From positions 1,488,001 to 1,552,000 of the forward strand of contig NZ_CP042239.1 in the NCBI RefSeq assembly GCF_007833215.1: a stretch of 64,000 bases of DNA, in the 5' to 3' direction. Of this stretch, positions 55,384 to 63,934 are shown piece after piece. Origin of the DNA: Sphingomonas suaedae (GTDB lineage: Bacteria; Pseudomonadota; Alphaproteobacteria; Sphingomonadales; Sphingomonadaceae). Both the position numbers and the translations under genes were made by a program. The notes beneath the pieces were generated by a model. It was not told the DNA's origin and ran no database searches. It saw nothing but the letters and a program-made list of their open reading frames with translations. Every line of letters begins with the position of its first letter. Within the stretch, counting starts at the first letter, position 1.

Positions 55384-56541
55384 GTGGCCAATGCCCCCCT
55401 CGCCATCCGCCCGGTCACGACAAAGACGGACAGGCGCGACTTCATCGAACTCGCCTATAGGCTCAATCGTGGCGATCCCCATTGGGTCCCCCCGCTGCGC
55501 AGCGAAGTCGCGGGCGCGATCGATCCGAAGAAAAATGGCTGGTTCAGCCATGCCGAGGCGCAATTGTTCCTGGCCGAGCGCGACGGGCGACCGGTGGGGC
55601 GGATCGCCGCGCATATCGACCGGCTGGCGCTGGAGATGCCTGCCGAGCAGGGGTTCGGACCCGGAACCGGCTTTTTCGGCCTGTTTGAAGCGGAGGACGC
55701 GACGGTCGCACGCGCGCTGTTCAATGCCGCCGAGACCTGGCTGCGCAACAAGGGGATGACCCGTGTCGTCGGCCCGATCTCGCTGTCGATCTGGGAGGAG
55801 CCGGGGCTGCTGGTTCAGGGGCATGACCATTCCCCGACGGTGATGATGGGGCATCACAAGCGCGTCTACCGCGACTATATCGCCGAAGCGGGGTTCGAGC
55901 CCGTCAAGCGCCTGCTGACCTATGAGCTCGACATCACCAAAGAATTCCCGCCGCTGGTCCAGCGCATCATCGCGATGGGCGAGAAGAACGAGCGCATTCG
56001 TATCCGCAAGGTCGACAAGTCGCGCTTCGCCGAGGAGGCCGCGATCATCCTGGGCATCCTGAACGACGCATGGTCGGACAATTGGGGCTTCGTCCCGCTG
56101 ACCGGGCCGGAAATCGACGATGTCGGCAAGAAATTGAAGCCGATCGTGTTCGAGGACCTGATCCGCATCGCCGAACTGGACGGCGAGCCGGTCGCGTTCA
56201 TGATTACCCTGCCCGACCTCAACGAGGCGATCGGGCCGTTGGGCGGCAATCTGTTCCCGTTGGGCTGGGCGAAATTGCTGTGGTGGCTGCACCGGGGCAA
56301 GGCACGGACGATGCGCGTGCCGCTGATGGGCGTGGTCAAGCGGCTTCAGGGGTCGCGCATGGCGAGCCAGCTGGCCTTCATGATGATCGAATATATCCGT
56401 CGCGTTGCGGTTACCGATTTCGAATCGGTGCGGGGCGAGATCGGCTGGGTGCTGGAGGACAATCAGGGAATGATCGCCATCGCGGACACGATCGAAAGCA
56501 AGGTCAACCGCGTCTATCACATCTACGCGAAACCGCTGTGA
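55384..56541 (+). CDS. GNAT-fold acyltransferase-like protein, candidate bacterial ceramide synthase
   Basis: The protein has 385 residues from a GTG at 55384, with GAAAGGT about 9 bases upstream. It has the features of the GNAT-like group often mislabelled as dATP pyrophosphohydrolase: IRPVTTKTDRRDFIELAYRL, DPHWVPPLRSEV, AQLFLAERDGRPVGRIAAHI, and MTRVVGPISLSIWEEPGLLVQG. From what I recall, the ceramide synthase of Caulobacter belongs to this broad group, so a role in N-acylating sphinganine is a reasonable hypothesis here, 6 kb from spt. It has no membrane helix except possibly near LGWAKLLWWLH. Other acyl transfers remain possible. Confidence 0.7.
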   Translation: MANAPLAIRPVTTKTDRRDFIELAYRLNRGDPHWVPPLRSEVAGAIDPKKNGWFSHAEAQLFLAERDGRPVGRIAAHIDRLALEMPAEQGFGPGTGFFGLFEAEDATVARALFNAAETWLRNKGMTRVVGPISLSIWEEPGLLVQGHDHSPTVMMGHHKRVYRDYIAEAGFEPVKRLLTYELDITKEFPPLVQRIIAMGEKNERIRIRKVDKSRFAEEAAIILGILNDAWSDNWGFVPLTGPEIDDVGKKLKPIVFEDLIRIAELDGEPVAFMITLPDLNEAIGPLGGNLFPLGWAKLLWWLHRGKARTMRVPLMGVVKRLQGSRMASQLAFMMIEYIRRVAVTDFESVRGEIGWVLEDNQGMIAIADTIESKVNRVYHIYAKPL

Positions 56542-56575
56542 AAGCGCCAGAGTCAGATTCAGCTCCGCTGAATCG

Positions 56576-56655
56576 CGGCACCAGCCCGCTCCCCCACCCG
56601 GCCACCCATAGGATACTGGCGCTGGGTGGCCGGGTGGGGGAGCGGGCTGGTGCCG
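56576..56655. repeat. nested inverted repeat (CGGCACCAGCCCGCTCC type)
   Basis: The arms CGGCACCAGCCCGCTCCCCC and its complement bracket inner arms CACCCGGCCACCC and GGGTGGCCGGGTG. It is a copy of the element at 42082-42203 without the extra hairpin. Small hairpins flank it on both sides: ATTCAGCTCCGCTGAAT (56558-56574) and GTTTCAGCTTTGCTGAAAC (56661-56679). It lies 35 bp after the acyltransferase-like gene and may end that transcript. Confidence 0.85.
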
Positions 56656-56729
56656 CAACCGTTTCAGCTTTGCTGAAACAAACGCTAGGCGGCCCGCGGC
56701 GTTAGGGGGCGCCGCGGGCCGCACCCTCG

Positions 56730-56978
56730 TCACTGTCGGGGCGCGAGGGGATCGAAACCTTCGTTCAGCCATTCCGCATGGCTCTTGCAGACCTTGCGTG
56801 CGACGCGCGATCCGGTCGGCGTCTTCTTGACGCAGACGGTCTGATCGCCGGAAATCTCCTCGCGGGTCTCGGTACCGACAAGCGCGGGACGCGGCGTGGG
56901 CTTGGGATCGGCCATGGCCGGGGTTGCGAGACCGGCGGCGAGAATGGCGGCAGCAGCAGTGGCAATGGTGATACGCAT
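56730..56978 (-). CDS. small secreted protein, unknown function
   Basis: The protein has 82 residues. A signal peptide (MRITIATAAAAILAAGLATPAMA) is followed by a mature region of about 59 residues with one cysteine pair (VCVKKT and VCKSHAEW). Such short secreted proteins are frequent in sphingomonads. The region 56979-57175 upstream is AT-rich for this genome and probably contains its promoter; I see no other feature there. Confidence 0.75.
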   Translation of the reverse strand: MRITIATAAAAILAAGLATPAMADPKPTPRPALVGTETREEISGDQTVCVKKTPTGSRVARKVCKSHAEWLNEGFDPLAPRQ

Positions 56979-57175
56979 GGGGGCTATTCCTCTGATTCAG
57001 CTTGGGGGCTTGCGGGCTGGCTGGTTGCTCTGCTCTACCCACCCCCGTGTTAGTGCACTATGCGTGCCAAACACTCAGAGTCAGCAATATCAATGATTTA
57101 GCTGGTTTCCATCGTTACGGATGGGAAATTTTTCGCCAATTGGCGGCGGATTTCACCAAAAATTGGTTACGCGCT

Positions 57176-57949
57176 TCAGGGGCGCAGACGCGCCCAGGTC
57201 GGGGCGTGATCGCTGGCCTTTTCCCGGCCGCGATAATCCTTGTCCACGCCCGCATCGGCGAAACGATCGGCGGCGATCGGGCTGAGCAGCAGGTGATCGA
57301 TGCGAAAGCCGGCATCGCGCTGCCACGCGCCGGCCTGATAGTCCCAGAAGGTCCAGACGCGGCCCGCCGGGAAGCGGGTCCGCAGCGCATCGGTCCAGCC
57401 CTGCGCCAGCAGCGCACGATAGGCCTGGCGCGATTCCGGCTGCATCAAGGCGTCGTCGGCCATTGCCTTGACCGAATAGACATCATCGTCATTCGGAATG
57501 ACGTTATAGTCGCCCGCGAGCACCACCGCCCGCTCCTCGGCCAGCAGGTCGCGCGCATGGGCGGCGAGCCGGTCGATCCAGCGCAGCTTGTAGTCGAATT
57601 TGGGTCCTGGAACGGGGTTGCCGTTGGGAAGATAGATCGACGCGATCACCACGCCGTTCACCTCCGCCTCGATATAGCGGCTATGCTCGTCCTCCGGCTC
57701 GCCCGCCAGGCCGCGCTTGCGCTCGACCGGATCGGTGCCCTTTGCGAGGATGGCGACGCCGTTGAATCCCTTTTGCCCGTGCCAGACCGCGCCATAGCCC
57801 GCGGCGCGGATATCTGCCTCGGGAAAGCCTTCATCCGCCGATTTGAGTTCCTGAAGGCAGACCACGTCCGGCTGCTGCTCGTCGAGATACTCGATCAGGC
57901 GCGGCAGCCGCGCCTTGATGCCGTTCACATTATAGCTGACGATCTTCAA
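57176..57949 (-). CDS. xthA: exodeoxyribonuclease III
   Basis: The protein has 257 residues. The endonuclease/exonuclease/phosphatase fold is clear: KIVSYNVNGIKARLPRL, VVCLQELK with the metal-binding Glu, VLAGDYNVIPND, and the C-terminal RIDHLLLSP and EKASDHAPTWARL with the catalytic Asp-His. It is an AP endonuclease and 3' exonuclease in base-excision repair. It starts 7 bp after the erpA-type gene and is probably transcribed with it. Confidence 0.95.
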   Translation of the reverse strand: MKIVSYNVNGIKARLPRLIEYLDEQQPDVVCLQELKSADEGFPEADIRAAGYGAVWHGQKGFNGVAILAKGTDPVERKRGLAGEPEDEHSRYIEAEVNGVVIASIYLPNGNPVPGPKFDYKLRWIDRLAAHARDLLAEERAVVLAGDYNVIPNDDDVYSVKAMADDALMQPESRQAYRALLAQGWTDALRTRFPAGRVWTFWDYQAGAWQRDAGFRIDHLLLSPIAADRFADAGVDKDYRGREKASDHAPTWARLRP

Positions 57950-57956
57950 GGCGCGC

Positions 57957-58298
57957 TCAGACCGCGAAGCTGGTGCCGCAGCCGCAGCCCGACGCAGCGT
58001 TGGGATTGGTCACGCGGAACGCGGCCCCGCCCAGCGATTCGACGAAATCGACCGATGCGCCGCGCACCAGATCGAGGCTGATCGGATCGACCAGCAACGT
58101 GACGCCGTCGGTCTGCGCGACCGTGTCATCGGCCTGCGGCGCGTCGGCCAGTTCGAACTTGTACTGAAAGCCCGAACAGCCGCCGCCCTCGACCGAGAGG
58201 CGCAGCGTCGCGGGCTTGCCCTGCTTCGCCGCGATCGCCGCGACACGCGCGGCGGCGGACGGGGTCAGGATGATGTCTTCGGAGAGCGTGGGTGCCAT
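57957..58298 (-). CDS. erpA: iron-sulfur cluster insertion protein (A-type carrier)
   Basis: The protein has 113 residues from the ATG at 58298; an ATG at 58319 is also open. The A-type motifs are present: LRLSVEGGGCSGFQY and the C-terminal SGCGCGTSF, giving the three conserved cysteines. It hands Fe-S clusters to targets. ErpA is the likeliest of the A-type family (ErpA, IscA, SufA) because the gene is not beside isc or suf genes. Confidence 0.9.
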   Translation of the reverse strand: MAPTLSEDIILTPSAAARVAAIAAKQGKPATLRLSVEGGGCSGFQYKFELADAPQADDTVAQTDGVTLLVDPISLDLVRGASVDFVESLGGAAFRVTNPNAASGCGCGTSFAV

Positions 58299-58391
58299 GG
58301 TTTGCAGATAGGGCGGCATCGTACTCGCCGCAACTAAAAGCCCTGCGGCGTTAGTTCGAGCAGGGTTCGGCGACGGGCATCGTCCCAAAGT

Positions 58392-58476
58392 CCGTTTGCC
58401 CCGAGCCTGTCGAAGGGCCGCTACCGCAAATCGTTGGCCGGGCAGGAACGCCCTTCGACAGGCTCAGGGCAAACGG
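58392..58476. repeat. inverted repeat (GAGCCTGTCGAAGGGC type) upstream of erpA
   Basis: The arms CCGTTTGCCCCGAGCCTGTC and its complement ending GGGCAAACGG pair around a short centre. It belongs to the family at 10486-10569 and 15057-15127. It lies between the start of erpA and the end of the M23 peptidase gene; the rest of that 301-bp gap holds the terminator at 58541-58573. Confidence 0.85.
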
Positions 58477-58540
58477 GCCATGGATTGAGCGCGCCCCGCT
58501 GGCCTTTGCCAGCGTCGTTACGGGATCTATTGAAGAACGG

Positions 58541-58573
58541 AAAAGGGCCGCCCGGCTTCCCCCGGTGCGGCCC
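58541..58573 (-). terminator. Rho-independent terminator of the M23 peptidase gene
   Basis: On the minus strand an 11-bp stem, GGGCCGC(A)CCGG with CCGGGCGGCCC, has one bulged A and is followed by TTTTCC. It lies 27 bp after the stop. Confidence 0.8.
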
Positions 58574-58599
58574 CCTCCCTCTCCGTTATCTCGTTCGGC

Positions 58600-59772
58600 T
58601 CAGTTACCGCCCACCGCGGTCAGCTGGACGCGCGCGGCGCGTTCTTCGACCTGCTCGATGATGCTGGCATTCTGCATGAAGGGCATCGGGTTGACCGCCT
58701 TGCCATCGACGCGCACTTCGTAATGAAGGTGGCTGCCGGTCGAGCGGCCGGTCGAGCCCATCAGGCCGATCAGCTGGCCGCGACGCACGCGGGTGTTCGA
58801 TTCGACCAGGATCTTCGACAGATGCCCGTAACGGGTCTCGATGCCCTTGCCATGGTTGACGGTGATGAGGTTGCCGTAACCGCCGAAGCGACCGGCGCGG
58901 CCGATCACGCCATCGGCGGTGGCGTAGATGGGGGTGCCCAGCGGTCCGGGGATGTCGATCCCGGAGTGCATCGCGGCGGTGCCGTGAAACGGATCGGACC
59001 GGACGCCGAAGCTGCTGGTCAGGCGCATATTCTCGACCGGCTGGAGCGAGGGGATCGCGATCACCGACTGCTCAAGCACGTCGAGCTTCTGCCAGGTCTG
59101 GAAGAGCGACCGGAACTGCGCGTCGCTGCTGCCCTCTGCCGTCGCGGTAGCGGGCGCGCCCTCATAGGGACCGCCCATGCCGCCGACCGAGACATAGCGC
59201 TCGGGGCGGATGCCCAGGCTGCGCAGATGCTGGGTGGTCAGCTGGAGACGCATCTGCGCGGTGCGCTGCGCCTTTTCCGCGAGCTTGGCCTGGCGAGCCT
59301 CGACCTTGCGGAGCGGGGCCAGAACCTCGCGCGCCATGTCGCTGTCGCCAGAATAGGAGATATTGGCGATCGGCTCGCCGACATCGGCGGGCGAACCCTT
59401 GCCGTCCAGCACGCCGGCGATGATCTTCTGGCGCTGTTCGACCCGGGCGGCGTGGAGCCTGGCCGCTTCCTTGATCGCCGCGACATCGGCCTCGAGCTGG
59501 GTCATTTCGGCGCGCATCTTTGCCATCCGCGCTTCGGGGGTGACTTCGGTCCCGGCGACGCCCGTCGCCATGATGGCGCCGAATGCGGCCTGCGAGACGC
59601 CATAGGCGGAGAAGGTGATGGTGACCGCCGCGACGCCGGCGAGGATCGCCTGGGTGCGTCCGGCAACGCTGAACCGCTTCAGATCGCGACCGTCGTGAAA
59701 GATGAAATCGCGGGTAGTAAAAAGATCGCGGAACCGCGTGACGAAATTCGCGTTGAGTGCAGTGCTGACCAT
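58600..59772 (-). CDS. M23-family (LytM-type) peptidase with coiled coil
   Basis: The protein has 390 residues. A membrane segment (about residues 41-61) anchors a periplasmic coiled coil (about residues 80-175, with MRAEMTQLEADVAAIKEA). The C-terminal M23 domain carries the zinc-site motifs AAMHSGIDIPG and TGSHLHYEVRV and ends PMPFMQNASII. It either cuts peptidoglycan cross-links or activates amidases, as do the EnvC-like members with coiled coils. Both metal-site motifs look intact. Confidence 0.9.
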   Translation of the reverse strand: MVSTALNANFVTRFRDLFTTRDFIFHDGRDLKRFSVAGRTQAILAGVAAVTITFSAYGVSQAAFGAIMATGVAGTEVTPEARMAKMRAEMTQLEADVAAIKEAARLHAARVEQRQKIIAGVLDGKGSPADVGEPIANISYSGDSDMAREVLAPLRKVEARQAKLAEKAQRTAQMRLQLTTQHLRSLGIRPERYVSVGGMGGPYEGAPATATAEGSSDAQFRSLFQTWQKLDVLEQSVIAIPSLQPVENMRLTSSFGVRSDPFHGTAAMHSGIDIPGPLGTPIYATADGVIGRAGRFGGYGNLITVNHGKGIETRYGHLSKILVESNTRVRRGQLIGLMGSTGRSTGSHLHYEVRVDGKAVNPMPFMQNASIIEQVEERAARVQLTAVGGN

Positions 59773-59829
59773 GAGTCCCCGGCAACTACAGACACGCGCC
59801 GATCACGGCACACGCCCTGTGTTAAACGT

Positions 59830-60678
59830 TCACACGTCAGGAGCAGCCCCTCCGCTCTGACAGATTTGGTTAGACCCCGTGGGTCCGCGCACGGCAAGGC
59901 TTTCATAATAACCACGCGTTAAACCGGCTGTCTCACGCGCCGAGTCGTTGAACGGTGGCTTAATGGAGCCCCGGAAATGGCGCGCGAGCAATGTCCGCCA
60001 GTAGTTTTCCGGATTGATTCGCTCCGCGGCGCAACATGATTCGAACCAGCGCGTCCCCGCCGCGACATGGACGATCTCATCGTTCAGGATGCGGCGCAGG
60101 ATCGCCGCCGTCGGCATGTCCCCCACCGCCTCGAACCGCTCGATCGTCATTGGCGTCACGTCCAGCCCGCGTGCCTCCAGCACCATCGGCACCACCGCCA
60201 GTCGCGCGGCAGCGTCATGCGCCGTCGCCTCCGCCGCTTCCCACAGCCCGTCATGGGCCGGCATTGCTCCATAATGGCTGCCCAGCTGCTTCAGCCGCCG
60301 GTCGAGCAGTGCGAAGTGCATCGCCTCGTCGGCGCCGACCTTCATCCAGTCGTCGGTGAAGCTGCGCGGGAACTGCCCGCCGAACCGCCCCGCCATGTCG
60401 AAGGCGAGATCGATCGCGACGAATTCGATATGCGCCAGCGCGTGGATCAGCGCGATCCGCCCGCGTTCGGACCCGCCCTTGCCGCGCCGGGGCATTTCCC
60501 TCGGCGGCAACAGCTCGGGCGCATCGGGCCGGGCAGGCCGGTCCGGCATCGCCCCGTCGAAACGATGGTCGAGCCTTCCCAGCCGCCAGTCGCGCGCCGC
60601 CCGCTGCGCCGCCGCGACCTTTGCCGCGGGTTCGGCGGTCAGCAGCACGGCGCGCGCCGCCTCGCTTACGCTGGTCAT
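59830..60678 (-). CDS. ferritin-like DUF455 protein
   Basis: The protein has 282 residues from the ATG at 60678; a TTG precedes it directly. The ferritin-like carboxylate/His motifs are HALAHIEFVAIDLAFD, ADEAMHFALLDRRL and NDEIVHVAAG, spaced as in the di-iron four-helix family. DUF455 proteins have no settled function, though a role related to tRNA hydroxylation or iron has been proposed. It ends the glnE-bcp-DUF455 group. Confidence 0.88.
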   Translation of the reverse strand: MTSVSEAARAVLLTAEPAAKVAAAQRAARDWRLGRLDHRFDGAMPDRPARPDAPELLPPREMPRRGKGGSERGRIALIHALAHIEFVAIDLAFDMAGRFGGQFPRSFTDDWMKVGADEAMHFALLDRRLKQLGSHYGAMPAHDGLWEAAEATAHDAAARLAVVPMVLEARGLDVTPMTIERFEAVGDMPTAAILRRILNDEIVHVAAGTRWFESCCAAERINPENYWRTLLARHFRGSIKPPFNDSARETAGLTRGYYESLAVRGPTGSNQICQSGGAAPDV

Positions 60679-60691
60679 CAAGCGGGAATCA

Positions 60692-61165
60692 TCAGGCAGC
60701 GCCGATGTCCTTGGCCGCTTCGAGCACCTCGATCACATGGCCCGGCACGCGGACCTTGCGCCAGGCGCGGACCAGCCGACCGTCAGCGTCGAACAAAAAG
60801 GTCGAGCGGTCGATGCCCATATATTTCTTGCCGTACATCGATTTTTCGACCCAGGCGCCGAATGCCTCCAGCACCTTGCCATCAGGGTCGGTCGCGAGCG
60901 GGATGGTCAGGTCATATTTGTTGACGAACTTCTGATGCTTGATCGTGTTGTCGCGCGACACGCCGAGAATCGCGACGCCGCGCGCATCGAACTGCGCCTT
61001 GAACGCGCTGAAATCCTGCGCTTCGCGGGTACAGCCAGCGGTATCGTCCTTGGGATAGAAATAGAGCACCAGCGGCGCGCCCGCCAGGCTGTCGAGCCGG
61101 AACGTCTTTCCGTCCAGATCGACCAGATCGACCGCAGGCAGCCGGTCGCCTTCCTCGATTGCCAT
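60692..61165 (-). CDS. bcp: peroxiredoxin, Bcp/PrxQ type
   Basis: The protein has 157 residues. The active site is LVLYFYPKDDTAGCTREAQDF, with the peroxidatic Cys45. The resolving Cys found five residues later in many Bcp proteins is absent, and no other Cys is present, so it should work as a one-Cys enzyme with an outside thiol. It starts 2 bp after the glnE stop and is probably translated with it. Confidence 0.92.
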   Translation of the reverse strand: MAIEEGDRLPAVDLVDLDGKTFRLDSLAGAPLVLYFYPKDDTAGCTREAQDFSAFKAQFDARGVAILGVSRDNTIKHQKFVNKYDLTIPLATDPDGKVLEAFGAWVEKSMYGKKYMGIDRSTFLFDADGRLVRAWRKVRVPGHVIEVLEAAKDIGAA

Positions 61166-61167
61166 GT

Positions 61168-63855
61168 TCAGCTCCCTTGCGTCCCGGCCACCGCGGCCCA
61201 GGCGTTCGCCACCTCCTGCCGATGCCGGTCGAGCGATGCAACCAGCGCGTTCCAGTCCTGCGCGCCGACGGCGTGTGCGACCATGGGCTGCGTCGCGGGC
61301 CCCGGCGGCTGCGCATCGGGGGCGACCAGCCGCATCGTCACCAGCAGCCGCGTGAGGAAATCATGCGCCGCGCCGAGCGGGGCGGGCACCAGCCCCTGCC
61401 CCGCGAGCAAGGCAATCGCGGCACCCAGATGCGGGTCGAAGCCGGTTCGCCGGTCGAGCTGCCGGACATGTACCGCAAACTCCAGGTCGACAAGGCCCCC
61501 GGGCAGCAGCTTGGCATCGAGCGGCCCGCCCGGCGGTTTGTGCGCGGCCATGTCGGCGCGCATCTTCGTGGCCTCCGCCGCGATGTCGCGCGTCGGGCGC
61601 TCGCCCGCCAGCACGCTGCCGATCACCTGCTCGACCGCCGCGCGCGCCGTCGCCGACCCGAACACGGGCCGCGCGCGGGTCAGCGCCATATGCTCCCAGG
61701 TCCAGGCTTCCTCGCGCTGGTAGCGGGCAAAGCCGTCGAGCGAGACGACCAGCGGCCCCTGCGCACCCGACGGGCGCAGCCGCGTATCCACTTCGTACAG
61801 CGCCCCCGCAGCGGTCGCGACCGACAGCGCCGCGATCACCCGCTGCGCCAGCCGGTTATAATAGGTAACTGCGCCCAGCGGCTTCTCGCCATCCGATTCG
61901 GCGAGATGGTCGCCGGTGAACAGGAAGATGAGGTCGAGGTCGGAGGCATGGGTCAGCGCTCCCCCACCGAATCGGCCGAGCGCGAGGATCACCAGTTCGC
62001 TGTCGGGGACCCGGCCGTGCCGCGTGGCGAACTCCGTAACGGTAGCGGTCGTCAGCACTTCCAGCGCCGCCTCGGCCACGCGCGCATAGCCCGCCGACAC
62101 TTCCAGCGGATCGCTCGCCCCGGCGACGATCTGGGCGCCCAAGGCGAAGCGCTTTTCGCCGACCTGCTGGCGCACCCGATCGAGCAGCCGCTGATAATCG
62201 TCCCCCGCCTCGCCGCGCCGCATCTCGACGACCAGTTCGGCGACGCTGCCGACCGGCGCGAGCGCGCTCGCGTCGATCAGCCCGTCGATCAGCTCGACCC
62301 GCCGCGCCAATGCGTCGGCGAGCGTCGGGGCGTGGCTGAGGATCGTTCCCAACAGCCGCGCGAGGCTGGGCCGCGCCTCGAGCAGGTGGAACAGGTTGAG
62401 CGCGCTTGGCAGGCGCGAGAGGATCGTGTCGAGCCGCGCCAGTGCCGCCCCCGGATCGGGCGCCTCGCCGATCGCGCGGAGCAGCGGGGGCAATGCCGCC
62501 TCCATTGCCGCGCGCGCGGGCGGGCTGCGCAGCGCGGGGTAGCGGCCGCTGCGCCACCCTTCGATCAACCGCGTCGCGCCGGCCGGGTCGACGAACCCCG
62601 CTTCGCTCAGCGCCCGCTCGGCACCCGCCTCGCCGCGCGGCGCGCTATCGTCGCTATCGTCGCCGTCGAGCGCGTCATAGATGCGCCCCACCGCCTCGAC
62701 ATGCGGGCGCAACAGATCGAGCAGCGCGCCGCCATCCTCCAGTCCGTGCAGCCGCGCGACCGCGTCGAGCGCCTCGCCTTGCGGCAGCGCATGGGTCTGG
62801 CGGTCGTCGATCATCTGCACGCGATGTTCGATGGTGCGCAACAGCGTGTAGGCATTGGCCAGCACGCGCGCCTGTTCCGCGTCGATCCGCCGGGCTGCTG
62901 CCAGCGCCGCCAGCGCATCGAGCGTCGCGGGGGTCCGCACTGCGGGATCGCGGCCACCATGGATCAGCTGGTGGATCTGCGCGAAGAACTCCACCTCGCG
63001 AATGCCGCCGCGTCCGCGCTTGAGATCGAATCCGGGGCCGAATGCCTGGCCCTGCGCATGGTGATCGCGGATACGGCGCGAAATGCCGCGAATCTCGCGG
63101 ATCGTCCCATAGTCGAGCGCGCGGCGCCACACGAACGGGCGGATCGTGTCGAGAAACTCCTGCCCCAGCACCGTATCGCCGGCGGCGGCACGCGCGCGGA
63201 TGAAGGCGGCGCGCTCCCAGGGCAGCGCCTGCGATTCATAATAGCTGATCGCCGCATCGACCGGCAGGACGATCGGCGTCACCTCGGGCGATGGACGCAG
63301 CCGCAGGTCGATGCGCAGCACATAGCCATCGGCATCGCGCGCCTGCAGCGTTTCGACGATCCGCCGCCCGATCCGCACCGCCGCCTCATCCACCGCATCG
63401 CGCTCGCGATACGGCAGCGTGGCGGGGTCGAAGATCAGGATGGGGTCGATGTCCGACGAGTAGTTGAGCTCATGGCTCCCCTGTTTCCCCAGCGCGATCG
63501 CCGCCAGTCCGCGCGGATCGGCGTCCGGTACCCGTTCCACCACCGCCGCGCGGATCGCACTGTCGAGCGCATAATCGGCAAAGTCGGACAGGGCACGCGT
63601 CGTCGCGCGGAAATCGAGCAGTCCGGCCAGGTCGCCGATCGCGGTGACCAGTGCCAGTCGACGCCGCTCGATCCGCAGCCGCCTGGCGACCGGCATGTCG
63701 GGATCGTCAATTCGGACCGCGGCGAACGGATCGCCCGCCGCCCGGTCGAGGCGATCAACCAATTCGCCCTCCCGCGCGATCAGATGGGCCAGAAAGGGGG
63801 AATGCAGGGCCGCGCGCTTCAACGCATCGTCCAGCGCGGACTGAATATTGTCCAT
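61168..63855 (-). CDS. glnE: glutamine synthetase adenylyltransferase/deadenylylase
   Basis: The protein has 895 residues, slightly shorter than the enterobacterial form. Two nucleotidyltransferase domains are seen: the N-terminal one with KQGSHELNYSSDIDPILIF and the C-terminal one with GRFGGGALTHASDLDLIFLF, each followed by the usual helical PII-uridylyltransferase-like region. It switches glutamine synthetase off and on by adding or removing AMP at a Tyr, under control of PII and glutamine. Confidence 0.96.
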   Translation of the reverse strand: MDNIQSALDDALKRAALHSPFLAHLIAREGELVDRLDRAAGDPFAAVRIDDPDMPVARRLRIERRRLALVTAIGDLAGLLDFRATTRALSDFADYALDSAIRAAVVERVPDADPRGLAAIALGKQGSHELNYSSDIDPILIFDPATLPYRERDAVDEAAVRIGRRIVETLQARDADGYVLRIDLRLRPSPEVTPIVLPVDAAISYYESQALPWERAAFIRARAAAGDTVLGQEFLDTIRPFVWRRALDYGTIREIRGISRRIRDHHAQGQAFGPGFDLKRGRGGIREVEFFAQIHQLIHGGRDPAVRTPATLDALAALAAARRIDAEQARVLANAYTLLRTIEHRVQMIDDRQTHALPQGEALDAVARLHGLEDGGALLDLLRPHVEAVGRIYDALDGDDSDDSAPRGEAGAERALSEAGFVDPAGATRLIEGWRSGRYPALRSPPARAAMEAALPPLLRAIGEAPDPGAALARLDTILSRLPSALNLFHLLEARPSLARLLGTILSHAPTLADALARRVELIDGLIDASALAPVGSVAELVVEMRRGEAGDDYQRLLDRVRQQVGEKRFALGAQIVAGASDPLEVSAGYARVAEAALEVLTTATVTEFATRHGRVPDSELVILALGRFGGGALTHASDLDLIFLFTGDHLAESDGEKPLGAVTYYNRLAQRVIAALSVATAAGALYEVDTRLRPSGAQGPLVVSLDGFARYQREEAWTWEHMALTRARPVFGSATARAAVEQVIGSVLAGERPTRDIAAEATKMRADMAAHKPPGGPLDAKLLPGGLVDLEFAVHVRQLDRRTGFDPHLGAAIALLAGQGLVPAPLGAAHDFLTRLLVTMRLVAPDAQPPGPATQPMVAHAVGAQDWNALVASLDRHRQEVANAWAAVAGTQGS

Positions 63856-63934
63856 AGATCAGAACGCCTTGAACGCATCAGATTCTGTATGACATGTCAA
63901 GCAACAAATTTCGATATGAAACGTTCTACCCCCC

